From NCBI GenBank assembly GCA_026416315.1, contig JAOAFK010000018.1, positions 1 through 21,889 of the forward strand: 21,889 nt of DNA. Reading direction: 5' to 3'. This document shows positions 1-6,807 of this stretch, piece after piece. The position numbers and the translations under genes are program-made. The number at the start of each line of letters is the position of its first letter. The stretch's first letter is position 1. Origin of the DNA: Syntrophorhabdaceae bacterium (lineage in GTDB: Bacteria > Desulfobacterota > Syntrophorhabdia > Syntrophorhabdales > Syntrophorhabdaceae). The notes beneath the pieces are model-generated. The model was not told the origin of the DNA, made no database searches, and was given only the letters and a program-made list of their open reading frames with translations.

Positions 1-1
1 C

Positions 2-121
2 TCCTTGAAAAGGTTTATGGAAAAAGGGCTAAATCCACCCAGAAAAAAAGCTGGAGTGTGGGATTCAATTACTGCGAATTTCATGTCCTCTTATTTTGAA
101 TTTAAAAATGGAAGATTGTGA
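2..121 (+). CDS. Possible 3' end of an upstream gene (partial, unidentified)
   Basis: Reading frame 2 of the + strand is open from the window edge to TGA at 119-121 and would overlap the histidine kinase start by 14 nt. I do not recognise the roughly 39 visible residues. The + strand is purine-rich here, as in the + strand genes that follow, which favours this reading. The competing reading is a minus-strand gene starting with ATG at 84 and running off the left edge, preceded by AAGAGGAC and beginning MKFAVIESHTPAFF. The sequence in the window cannot settle which is real. Confidence 0.28.
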   Translation, partial: SLKRFMEKGLNPPRKKAGVWDSITANFMSSYFEFKNGRL

Positions 122-986
122 AGACCTTAAAAAAAGAATAAGGCAATTAGAGCTCGAGATTGAAGACATAAAAAGTCTTTCAGAGGCAAAGGCCAGGCTT
201 CTTGATGCCCATATTAGGGAGCTCAATCAAGTCTATGATGCATTGAATGAAAAATTTATTGAATTAAAAGAAAGAAATGAAAAGATAAGGAAGATTGAAG
301 ATGAACTTATCAGGGCAAATAAACTCTCCACTCTTGGAGAACTTGCTGGTTCCATTGCCCATGAGATAAAAAATCCCCTTATATCCATTGAAGGTTTTGC
401 AAAACGGATCCAAAAAACCAAAGATCTGGAAGCAATTGAGAAGTATTCAAAATTTGTGGAAGAAGAGGCTGGTAGATTATCAAATGTATTGTCAAAACTT
501 CTAAATTTTTCAAGGATGGATGAACCGAATTTTGAACAGGCAAATATAAATGATATTGTAGATGATACAGTTCTCTTTATGGAACATCACCTTTCAAGGT
601 TTAAAAACATAGAATTGAGTATTTTAAAGGCCAAAGACTTACCACTTGTGAAGGTTGATAGGATACATATACAGCAGATTCTTGTAAATTTAATAATGAA
701 TGCCGCCCAGGCAATGCCAAATGGTGGATTGATAAGAATTACTACAGGAGAAGAAAAGGATTATGTTTTTATTGCCGTAGCTGACACAGGTACTGGTATA
801 AAAAAAGAGATTATGGATAAGATTTTTGAACCATTCTACACAACAAAGGCAAAAGATGAAGGCACTGGCCTTGGCCTTTCATTGTGTAAAAGGCTTATAG
901 ACGCAAATAAAGGAAGGATAGAGGTAGAAAGTGAAGTGGGTAAAGGTTCAACCTTTAAGGTTTTGGTTCCTTATAGGGATAATTAA
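108..986 (+). CDS. Soluble sensor histidine kinase (coiled coil + HisKA + HATPase_c)
   Basis: This is a two-component histidine kinase, expected to autophosphorylate and pass phosphate to a response regulator. Numbered from ATG 108, residues 1-70 are a charged heptad-like coiled coil. The H-box HEIKNP follows with the phospho-acceptor His near 85. The ATP-binding boxes come next: N-box NLIMNAAQA near 194, G1 DTGTGI near 226, FEPFYTTK near 240 and G2 GTGLGL near 252. I see no membrane segment, PAS or GAF domain, so it is probably cytosolic and senses through the coiled coil or a partner. The catalytic part resembles the NtrB/AtoS/DctB type. No response regulator is adjacent. A TTG at 96 in the same frame would add four residues; neither start has a clear ribosome binding site. 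Confidence 0.9.
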   Translation: MEDCEDLKKRIRQLELEIEDIKSLSEAKARLLDAHIRELNQVYDALNEKFIELKERNEKIRKIEDELIRANKLSTLGELAGSIAHEIKNPLISIEGFAKRIQKTKDLEAIEKYSKFVEEEAGRLSNVLSKLLNFSRMDEPNFEQANINDIVDDTVLFMEHHLSRFKNIELSILKAKDLPLVKVDRIHIQQILVNLIMNAAQAMPNGGLIRITTGEEKDYVFIAVADTGTGIKKEIMDKIFEPFYTTKAKDEGTGLGLSLCKRLIDANKGRIEVESEVGKGSTFKVLVPYRDN

Positions 987-1051
987 TTTTGCTTTATCAA
1001 AAAAATATGATAGAAATAGAAAAGGATTAAAATAATTCAATTAAAGACAAC

Positions 1052-2215
1052 ATGGCAAAATATCAGGCATTACGAGGCAAGGGTCTTCTTTTTCTTCTTT
1101 TTCTTTGGTTTTTGTGGTTTATTAATTTTTCCATAAGGATATCCTTTTCTCCCATTTTACCCATTGTGGAGGATGAATTTTTTGTTACCCACGCTAAGGC
1201 AAGTAGCATTTTTATTTTTCTATCAGCTGGATATGGCATCGGTGTTATTGTCTCAGGGCTTTTTTCTGGCAGGGTAGGGTATAAAAGATCAATCATAATA
1301 TCCCTTCTTCTTTTGAGTTTAGTGACCTTTTTGATCCCCTTTGTTTATAATTTTTCTCTCCTTTATGTCTTTGCGTTTTTTCTCGGTTTTTCCGTGGGTA
1401 TATATTTACCTGCGGCAATGCCTCTAATTACTGACTATTATGTTGAAAAGCATTGGGGAAAGGCAATCTCCATCCATGACACAGGCGCCTCTGCGGCAAT
1501 CTTTGCAACACCTTTAATTGTCCTTTTTCTAATGCATTTTTTTAAATGGCGAGAACTATTTATAGTTTATGGAGTTTTTTTTGTTATCAGTTCAATCGTT
1601 TTTTATTTTGTAAGTTCGGAAGTAAAAATTACTGACCCTCCAAAGGCAATTTTTAAAGAGATAATACGCAGACGTGCCCTGTGGCTTATGGCAATCCTCT
1701 GGGTATTCGGTGCTGGAGCAAACCTCGGTATCTATTCCATCACCCCCCTTTATCTTACGAAAGAGTTGAAAATGAGCATAGATTTTGCAAATACAATCCT
1801 TGCCATATCAAGACTCGGCTCTATTGGGGTGGCAGTAGCCTGCGGTTTTATAGTGGATAGGTTTAATTTAAGACATGTTATTTTTATCATGGTTTTTATT
1901 ACGAGTATATTCACAATACTTCTCGGAATATCAAGTACTAAATATATCGGGTTTATCCTTTTTTTTCAGGCCGTTTTTGTTACAGGATTTTTTCCCTTAG
2001 GCCTTGTGGCCATTGCAAGAATTTTTAGCCGGGAGATAAGAAGTCTTGCAACAGGTTTTATCCTTGCATTAAGTATACTATTTGGCGGGGGATTGATTCC
2101 TTATTTTTTAGGTTTATCTGGAGATTTTTACAGTTTTGGCCTTGGTATTGTGATTCTTGGTGTGATGGTTATGCTATCAAGTACACTCCTTTTTCATATA
2201 AAAGAACTTGAGTAA
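1052..2215 (+). CDS. Major facilitator superfamily transporter
   Basis: This is a 387-residue, very hydrophobic protein with about 12 membrane segments, the standard MFS size. The loop after the second segment reads SGRVGYKRS (residues about 73-81), a variant of MFS motif A. The equivalent loop in the second half reads GFIVDRFNLRHV, and the charged linker between the halves lies around residues 190-210 (KITDPPKAIFKEIIRRR). It sits in the inner membrane. Neither its motifs nor its neighbours (a histidine kinase upstream, rplC downstream) identify a substrate. The 65 nt before it hold no recognisable promoter, and the ribosome binding site before the ATG is weak. It is complete and shows no damage. 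Confidence 0.85.
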   Translation: MAKYQALRGKGLLFLLFLWFLWFINFSIRISFSPILPIVEDEFFVTHAKASSIFIFLSAGYGIGVIVSGLFSGRVGYKRSIIISLLLLSLVTFLIPFVYNFSLLYVFAFFLGFSVGIYLPAAMPLITDYYVEKHWGKAISIHDTGASAAIFATPLIVLFLMHFFKWRELFIVYGVFFVISSIVFYFVSSEVKITDPPKAIFKEIIRRRALWLMAILWVFGAGANLGIYSITPLYLTKELKMSIDFANTILAISRLGSIGVAVACGFIVDRFNLRHVIFIMVFITSIFTILLGISSTKYIGFILFFQAVFVTGFFPLGLVAIARIFSREIRSLATGFILALSILFGGGLIPYFLGLSGDFYSFGLGIVILGVMVMLSSTLLFHIKELE

Positions 2216-2254
2216 TTTGGTATTTTTTATTGTAAGTTTCCAATTTTTAAATGC

Positions 2255-2283
2255 TTGACTTTAATCTCTTTTTCCTCTATTAT
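2255..2283 (+). promoter_or_regulatory. Sigma70-type promoter of rplC
   Basis: TTGACT (2255-2260) and TATTAT (2278-2283) are separated by exactly 17 nt, each one or two bases from consensus. Transcription would start near 2290, giving a leader of about 24 nt that contains GGGAGG at 2301-2306 before the ATG at 2314. The promoter covers the in-frame ATG at 2251, which argues against that upstream start. Confidence 0.75.
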
Positions 2284-2300
2284 TATAGCGTTTTACCAAC

Positions 2301-2306
2301 GGGAGG
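2301..2306 (+). promoter_or_regulatory. Shine-Dalgarno site that fixes the rplC start
   Basis: GGGAGG lies 7 nt before ATG 2314. It selects this start over the upstream in-frame ATG at 2251, whose extra residues (MLDFNLFFLYYYS...) do not belong to L3. Confidence 0.85.
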
Positions 2307-2313
2307 TGTTCAT

Positions 2314-2961
2314 ATGGGAATAGGTTTACTTGGAAAAAAATTAGGGATGACCCAGGTATTTGATGAAGATGGAAGTGTAGTCCCTGTTACTGTAATACAG
2401 GCTGGACCATGTTATGTCATTCAAAAAAAGACAGAGAAAACAGATGGTTACAATGCTATACAGTTTGGTTTTGATGAAGTAAAAAAGGTCAAAAATGTAA
2501 ATAAACCATTAACAGGGCATTTTAAAAAGGCAAATATTACACCATTAAAGTTTATAAAAGAATTTAGGGTAACAGAGGAAGAATTAGAATCAACTGAAAT
2601 AGGTGCCCAAATTTCAGTGGATTTATTTAAACCCGGTGAATATGTAGATGTAACAGGTACTTCAAAGGGCAAAGGTTTTGCAGGTGTGGTGAAGCGCCAT
2701 GGTTTTAAAGGCTCCCCTGCATCCCGTGGAACACACGAATATTTCAGACATGGTGGTTCCATAGGCCAGAACATGACCCCAGGCAGGACCATGAAGGGTA
2801 AAAAGATGCCAGGTCATATGGGCCATGAGAGGGTCACCGTCCAGAACTTGAAGGTTGTTGAGGTAAGAGGTGATACAAATATACTTATGGTAAAAGGTGC
2901 AATTCCTGGCCCTACAAACGGGTATGTAATAATAAAAAAGGCGGTTAAGAAACCGGTTTAA
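2314..2961 (+). CDS. rplC: 50S ribosomal protein L3
   Basis: L3 is an early-assembly protein of the large ribosomal subunit that contacts the peptidyl transferase region of 23S rRNA. The 215-residue product starts MGIGLLGKKLGMTQVF and has the expected length. The conserved loop includes HGGSIGQNMTPGR (residues 147-158), KGKKMPGHMG (161-170) and RVTVQNLKVV (173-182). Q152 matches the glutamine that PrmB methylates in E. coli L3. It has its own promoter and strong ribosome binding site. The context is odd: L3 is normally second in the S10 operon (rpsJ-rplC-rplD-rplW), but here an MFS gene precedes it and queD follows. The intact motifs suggest a functional protein; whether it is the only copy cannot be told here. 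Confidence 0.97.
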   Translation: MGIGLLGKKLGMTQVFDEDGSVVPVTVIQAGPCYVIQKKTEKTDGYNAIQFGFDEVKKVKNVNKPLTGHFKKANITPLKFIKEFRVTEEELESTEIGAQISVDLFKPGEYVDVTGTSKGKGFAGVVKRHGFKGSPASRGTHEYFRHGGSIGQNMTPGRTMKGKKMPGHMGHERVTVQNLKVVEVRGDTNILMVKGAIPGPTNGYVIIKKAVKKPV

Positions 2962-3007
2962 GGTGTTTTCCTTCCGGGCAATTCAATTCGATCATTTTTT
3001 ATTTGCT

Positions 3008-3036
3008 TTGACATTAAATTATTCAAAATGTAAATT
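3008..3036 (+). promoter_or_regulatory. Candidate promoter of queD, implying a leaderless transcript
   Basis: A perfect TTGACA (3008-3013) is followed after 17 nt by TAAATT (3031-3036), 4 of 6 to the -10 consensus. The usual distance puts transcription start at about 3043, the A of the queD ATG. No Shine-Dalgarno sequence precedes that ATG, as expected for a leaderless mRNA. Confidence 0.6.
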
Positions 3037-3042
3037 AAATTA

Positions 3043-3411
3043 ATGTTTAATCTTTATATTACTGACACATTTTCAGCTGCCCATAGAATAGAAGAATACC
3101 ATGGCAAATGCGAAGAGTTGCACGGCCATAATTTTAAGGTAGAAGTTCTTGTCCAGGGAGATAAACTCGGTCCAGGGGGTATGCTCGTTGATTTTAAAGT
3201 ATTGAAAACTCTGCTAAAAAACATCCTGAACTCATTAGACCATAAATATTTAAACGAAATAGATTTTTTTAAAGAGAGGGCCTGTTCCTCTGAAAATATT
3301 GCCTTATACATTTACGAGGAATTTAAAAATTTTATTAAAGATTATGACATAACATTATATGAAGTCAGGGTCTGGGAATCTGACACTGCTTATGCATCAT
3401 ATAAGGAGTGA
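3043..3411 (+). CDS. queD: 6-carboxy-5,6,7,8-tetrahydropterin synthase (QueD/PTPS family), possibly bifunctional
   Basis: QueD converts 7,8-dihydroneopterin triphosphate to 6-carboxytetrahydropterin, the second step to the preQ0/queuosine base. The 122-residue protein has the zinc histidines H14 (FSAAHR), H27 and H29, the catalytic Cys C23, the D66-H67 pair (SLDHKYLN) and a late glutamate in YEVRVWES. Residues 23-29 read CEELHGH. Plain QueD has CxxxHGH and the folate-type PTPS-III has ExxHGH, so this CExxHGH matches the combined PTPS-I/III class reported to serve both queuosine and folate synthesis. folE2, 9 nt downstream, supplies the substrate. The start agrees with family alignments as I recall them, although no ribosome binding site precedes it. 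Confidence 0.92.
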   Translation: MFNLYITDTFSAAHRIEEYHGKCEELHGHNFKVEVLVQGDKLGPGGMLVDFKVLKTLLKNILNSLDHKYLNEIDFFKERACSSENIALYIYEEFKNFIKDYDITLYEVRVWESDTAYASYKE

Positions 3412-3420
3412 GAGAAGGAC

Positions 3421-4212
3421 ATGAGAGATATTCAGAATATGCATGACCCAAGAAATATAAGGATCGATAAGGTCGGGGTAAAAAACATCACTTACCCCAT
3501 AGTGGTCCTCGATAAAGAAAATGGATATCAACACACAATTGCAACCATTGATATGTATGTGAGCCTGAATCAAAATAATAAGGCAACGCATATGAGCAGG
3601 TTTGTGGAGATCCTCCATAAAAACCAGAGCATGATAAATATGAAAAATTTTCCCAAGATTTTAAAAGAAATGCTTGAAACACTAAATGCAGAATCTGCAC
3701 ATCTTGAGATTAGATTTCCCTATTTTTTAAAAAAAGAGGCGCCTGTTACAAAAAAACCCAGTTACATGGAATATCAATGCGGTGTATATGGTTCAATGGA
3801 CAGTCCCGGTGAGATGAAAGAATTTAAGGTCTATGTGAGTGTTCCCATTAATACTTTATGCCCTTGTTCAAAGGAGATCAGCGCATACGGTGCCCATAAT
3901 CAAAGAGGTATAGTGAAGGTGTGTGTGAAGTTTAAAAAATTTTTCTGGATTGAAGACCTTATAGATATAGTGGAAGATTCGGCAAGCACAGAGATTTACT
4001 CCCTTTTAAAGAGAGAGGATGAAAAATATATTACAGAGAAGGCATATGAAAATCCTAAATTTGTTGAGGATGTGGTGAGAGAGGTTGCAGAAAGGCTCTC
4101 AAAGGATGATAATATAAAATGGTTTTCCATTGAGGCTGAAAACTTTGAAAGTATCCACAACCATAGTGCCTATGCATACCTTGAAAGAGAAAATAAAGGA
4201 GGGGATTTATGA
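3421..4212 (+). CDS. folE2: GTP cyclohydrolase FolE2 (type IB)
   Basis: FolE2 converts GTP to 7,8-dihydroneopterin triphosphate, the shared precursor of folate and queuosine, using a flexible choice of divalent metal. The 263-residue product has the family signature TLCPCSKEISAYGAHNQRG at residues 145-163, with the metal-site and active-site Cys147/149 and His159. HMSRF at 57-61 and the C-terminal ESIHNHSAYAYLE (243-255) are also characteristic. AGAAGG lies just upstream of the ATG. It is cotranscribed with queD (9-nt gap) and overlaps the next gene by 4 nt (ATGA), so the three genes look coupled. FolE2 is the zinc-independent alternative to FolE; whether folE is also present cannot be seen here. 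Confidence 0.95.
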   Translation: MRDIQNMHDPRNIRIDKVGVKNITYPIVVLDKENGYQHTIATIDMYVSLNQNNKATHMSRFVEILHKNQSMINMKNFPKILKEMLETLNAESAHLEIRFPYFLKKEAPVTKKPSYMEYQCGVYGSMDSPGEMKEFKVYVSVPINTLCPCSKEISAYGAHNQRGIVKVCVKFKKFFWIEDLIDIVEDSASTEIYSLLKREDEKYITEKAYENPKFVEDVVREVAERLSKDDNIKWFSIEAENFESIHNHSAYAYLERENKGGDL

Positions 4213-4670
4213 AAAAGACATGGATTTTTTTGTTTTTGGCTTTATTCATTTTTTCAGGCTGTGCGTGGTTCAATAAAACAACCCCGGATGGCAAAAAGGC
4301 CACCCAGAAGAGTGAGACAGTAAATCAGGTATTTTACGGCTTTCCTGATGTACCTGTACCAAAAGAATTGAACTATCTTAGTGAAAAGAGTTTTGTTTTT
4401 GAGACGCCAAATGTAAAGGCAGGGATTATGGTATTTGATGGAAATGTGGACATGCAGTCTCTTGAAAATTATTTCAGGATATATCTACCCAAAAACGGAT
4501 GGAAATTTGTAAATAGCTACAGATATAAAGATGTAATATTGAATTTTGTAAAAGAAGGTAAAACATGCAATATAAAGATGACAAGAGGGGCATTCAATAC
4601 AGAGGTAGAAATTTGGGTTGGACCTGCTGATAAAACTACATCCCAGATAAAAGAAGTTGAGCCAAAATAA
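4209..4670 (+). CDS. Predicted lipoprotein of unknown function
   Basis: The 153-residue protein starts MKKTWIFLFLALFIFSGC, a lipoprotein signal peptide with the lipobox FSGC and lipidated Cys at 18. The next residue is Ala, which does not signal inner-membrane retention, so the outer membrane is likely. The mature part contains PDVPVPKELNYLSEKSFVFE and later a segment around YFRIYLPKNGWKF, giving a small folded domain of about 100 residues. I recall similar DVPVPK lipoproteins in deltaproteobacteria but cannot name a function. It overlaps folE2 by ATGA and has GGAGGGG 4 nt before its ATG. LspA, which would process it, is encoded in this window. Confidence 0.85.
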   Translation: MKKTWIFLFLALFIFSGCAWFNKTTPDGKKATQKSETVNQVFYGFPDVPVPKELNYLSEKSFVFETPNVKAGIMVFDGNVDMQSLENYFRIYLPKNGWKFVNSYRYKDVILNFVKEGKTCNIKMTRGAFNTEVEIWVGPADKTTSQIKEVEPK

Positions 4671-4697
4671 GATCTTTATCCCATTATAAATAAAATC

Positions 4698-5417
4698 ATG
4701 TGGATTTATAAAAGAGTTGACCTTAAAGATGAGATAGAAGGTTTAAAATATCTCTCTTTTGTCGGTGCCGGTGGTAAAACCTCATTGATAAAATATCTTG
4801 CATCAGAAATAGCAAGAACAGGAAAAAAGGTAGCCATAACAACCACCACAAAGATATATGCAGAAAGGCCTTACAGATTGCTTGAGGAAAGAGAAACAGG
4901 AACTGATAATGGAAACCCCATCTTTATAGGTAAATCTATAGAAAATGGGAAATTAACAGCATTGAATGAAGATGAGATTGAAAATATTGCTAAAGAATTT
5001 GATGTTGTATTTATTGAGGCAGACGGTGCAAAAAGAAAACCTTTAAAATTTCCAGAAGCATTTGAGCCTGTAATTATTGATAGAACAGAAAAGGTCTTTA
5101 TTGTTGCAGGTCTTGATGCATTGTATAAAAAGATAAAAGACACCGTATTCAGATGGCATATATTTTGTGAAAAAACAGGTCTTTCAGGTGATGAAGTTAT
5201 AAACCCTGAAATATTTTTGATGTTTTTTTCACCAGACGGTCTTCTGAAAGATATAGGAAGAAAAGAGTTTCACGTAATATTGAATAAATACGATTTATGC
5301 ATTGAGAGAAATATGGCATTTCATATTGCAAAAAACCTCATAAAAAGAATAAAGCCAGATAGGATATATGTGGCCAGTATAAACTATGGAGCATTTTATA
5401 AAATAGATACCTTTTAG
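4698..5417 (+). CDS. yqeC: Selenium cofactor biosynthesis protein YqeC
   Basis: YqeC is a P-loop protein linked by genome co-occurrence to selenium-dependent molybdenum hydroxylases, where it is thought to help make or insert the labile selenium cofactor; its chemistry is not established. The 239-residue product has a Walker A-like GAGGKTS at 23-29, TTTTKIY at 48-54, the family stretch IEADGAKRKPLKFPEAFEP at about 106-124, and NKYDL (196-200), which resembles the base-specificity motif of G proteins. No ribosome binding site precedes the ATG; a TATAAA at 4685-4690 could drive a nearly leaderless transcript. The expected partners (yqeB, a molybdenum hydroxylase, selD) are not in the window. 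The gene ends inside a stem-loop. Confidence 0.85.
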   Translation: MWIYKRVDLKDEIEGLKYLSFVGAGGKTSLIKYLASEIARTGKKVAITTTTKIYAERPYRLLEERETGTDNGNPIFIGKSIENGKLTALNEDEIENIAKEFDVVFIEADGAKRKPLKFPEAFEPVIIDRTEKVFIVAGLDALYKKIKDTVFRWHIFCEKTGLSGDEVINPEIFLMFFSPDGLLKDIGRKEFHVILNKYDLCIERNMAFHIAKNLIKRIKPDRIYVASINYGAFYKIDTF

Positions 5418-5439
5418 AAGGTATTTTCACTTTTTCTTG
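5405..5439 (+). terminator. Intrinsic terminator overlapping the yqeC stop codon
   Basis: ATACCTT (5407-5413) pairs perfectly with AAGGTAT (5418-5424) around the loop TTAG, and one G-U and one A-U pair extend the stem to 5405-5426. A T-rich run, TTTTCACTTTTTCTT, follows. The TAG stop codon is at 5415-5417, in the loop. The T tract is interrupted, so some readthrough is likely. Confidence 0.6.
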
Positions 5440-5468
5440 ATTTACATTTTATATGATTTTAAAACTAA

Positions 5469-5693
5469 ATGATGATTGAAAAAAATGAGAACAAGATCAT
5501 AACAGCAACCCTTGCAGATATTTATCTACAGCAGGGGTATATAGAGAAGGCATTGGAAATATATGAAAAACTCGTAAAGAAAGATCCTGATAATGATTTC
5601 TATAGGAAGAGATGCGCTGCCCTTAAAAAGGAATTAAAGGAAAGACAGAGACCAGGTATATTTAAAAAGATACTCACAAAAAAGATATGGTGA
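5469..5693 (+). CDS. Small tetratricopeptide-repeat protein (74 aa)
   Basis: This short, charged protein has a single recognisable TPR-like helical pair: TATLADIYLQQGYIEKALEI and the following YEKLVKKDPDNDFYRKR, with the typical Gly, Ala and Pro positions. A basic tail (KKELKERQRPGIFKKILTKKIW) follows. No signal peptide or membrane segment is visible, so it is probably cytosolic and works through protein contacts. It begins after the yqeC terminator and ends 4 nt before the aminopeptidase gene, so the two are likely cotranscribed. TTGATT or TTTACA around 5437-5446 could serve as a -35 element, but no -10 is well spaced. The partner is unknown. Confidence 0.7.
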   Translation: MMIEKNENKIITATLADIYLQQGYIEKALEIYEKLVKKDPDNDFYRKRCAALKKELKERQRPGIFKKILTKKIW

Positions 5694-5697
5694 TGGT

Positions 5698-6771
5698 ATG
5701 TTGAATAAGAGGATAGAAAAGGTTACAGGCATTGTGAATAATATGGGTCTTGATGGGTGTGTGTTAAAAGGCTTGGATAATATCTTTTATTTAACTGGTT
5801 TTAGAGGCTCTGAGGCAACCCTTTTCATTTCAAGGGGAGAGGTGTTTTTACTTACAGATTTTCGTTATATAACCTATGCAAAAGAGACGGTTAAAGATGC
5901 CCATGTATATGAGATTAAAAAAAATAATGAGCTTCTACGGGAGCTCTGTTTGAAGTTCGAGGTAAAAAAGTTAGGTTTTGATGGAGCCCATTTTACCTAT
6001 AATATGTATGAAAGGTTTAAAAATTCTTTAAAAGATATTGAACTTATTCCTTTCAAGGATGAAATAGAAGATATAAGAAAGTGTAAAGATGCAGATGAGA
6101 TAGGTCTTATACTTGAGGCAATAGATATAGCAACAAATGCCTTTAAAGAGATATTTGAAGAAATTAGACCAGGAAGAACGGAAAAAGAGATTGCCCGAAC
6201 CCTTGATTATACTATGGCGAGATTAGGTGCAGATAAACCTTCCTTTGATACGATAGTGGCCTCTGGGGAAAGGTCAGCCCTTCCCCATGCAACACCTACT
6301 GAAAAAAAACTGTCAAAGGGTGAACCTGTTATTATAGATTTTGGTGTACAGAAAAATGGTTACTGCAGTGATGAAACATGTACAATTTTATTGGGTGATG
6401 TAAATGGAAAGATAAGTGAAATCTACAATGTTGTAAATGATGCAAGGATGCTCGGTATTGAAAAGGCAAAGCCAGGAATGCCCATAAAGGAACTCGATAT
6501 GATTGTAAGGGGATATATTGAAAAGGCTGGATATGGTATGTATTTTGGCCATGGCACCGGTCATGGTATAGGTATTGCGGTACATGAGACGCCAGCCATA
6601 AATACCACATCTGAAGGTATACTTGAAGAAAATATGGTTATTACAATAGAGCCGGGCATTTATATTCCCCATATAGGTGGTGTGAGGCTTGAAGACATGG
6701 TATTTATAGGTTCTACAGATGTAAAGGTATTGACGAAGATAAGAAAGGATATGCTAACCATAAGTGTTTAG
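5698..6771 (+). CDS. Xaa-Pro aminopeptidase (M24B family)
   Basis: This cytosolic dimetal peptidase removes N-terminal residues next to proline. Of its 357 residues, about 1-125 form the creatinase N-terminal domain and the rest the pita-bread catalytic domain. The five metal ligands are in order: D214 (IIDFGV), D225 (CSDETCT), H289 (GHGTGHGIG), E318 (TIEPGIY) and E332 (RLEDMV). H197 and H296 are the usual additional active-site histidines. The start has GGTGATGG in front of the ATG. The adjacent efp gene 36 nt downstream is a widely conserved pairing (yqhT-efp in Bacillus). The length fits the short bacterial form. Confidence 0.94.
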   Translation: MLNKRIEKVTGIVNNMGLDGCVLKGLDNIFYLTGFRGSEATLFISRGEVFLLTDFRYITYAKETVKDAHVYEIKKNNELLRELCLKFEVKKLGFDGAHFTYNMYERFKNSLKDIELIPFKDEIEDIRKCKDADEIGLILEAIDIATNAFKEIFEEIRPGRTEKEIARTLDYTMARLGADKPSFDTIVASGERSALPHATPTEKKLSKGEPVIIDFGVQKNGYCSDETCTILLGDVNGKISEIYNVVNDARMLGIEKAKPGMPIKELDMIVRGYIEKAGYGMYFGHGTGHGIGIAVHETPAINTTSEGILEENMVITIEPGIYIPHIGGVRLEDMVFIGSTDVKVLTKIRKDMLTISV

Positions 6772-6807
6772 AGAAGTGTTGAAAATAGTAATAAATACAG
6801 GAGGATA

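Noticed and set aside
2251..2313. Longer rplC reading starting at ATG 2251
   Set aside because: The added residues do not match L3, the stretch contains the promoter, and GGGAGG fits ATG 2314.
2942..2955. CGGTT-AAGA-AACCG hairpin at the end of rplC
   Set aside because: Five base pairs inside coding sequence with no T tract; likely chance.
3397..3700. Minus-strand open frames over the queD-folE2 junction
   Set aside because: They are antisense to clear enzyme motifs and have no recognisable domains.
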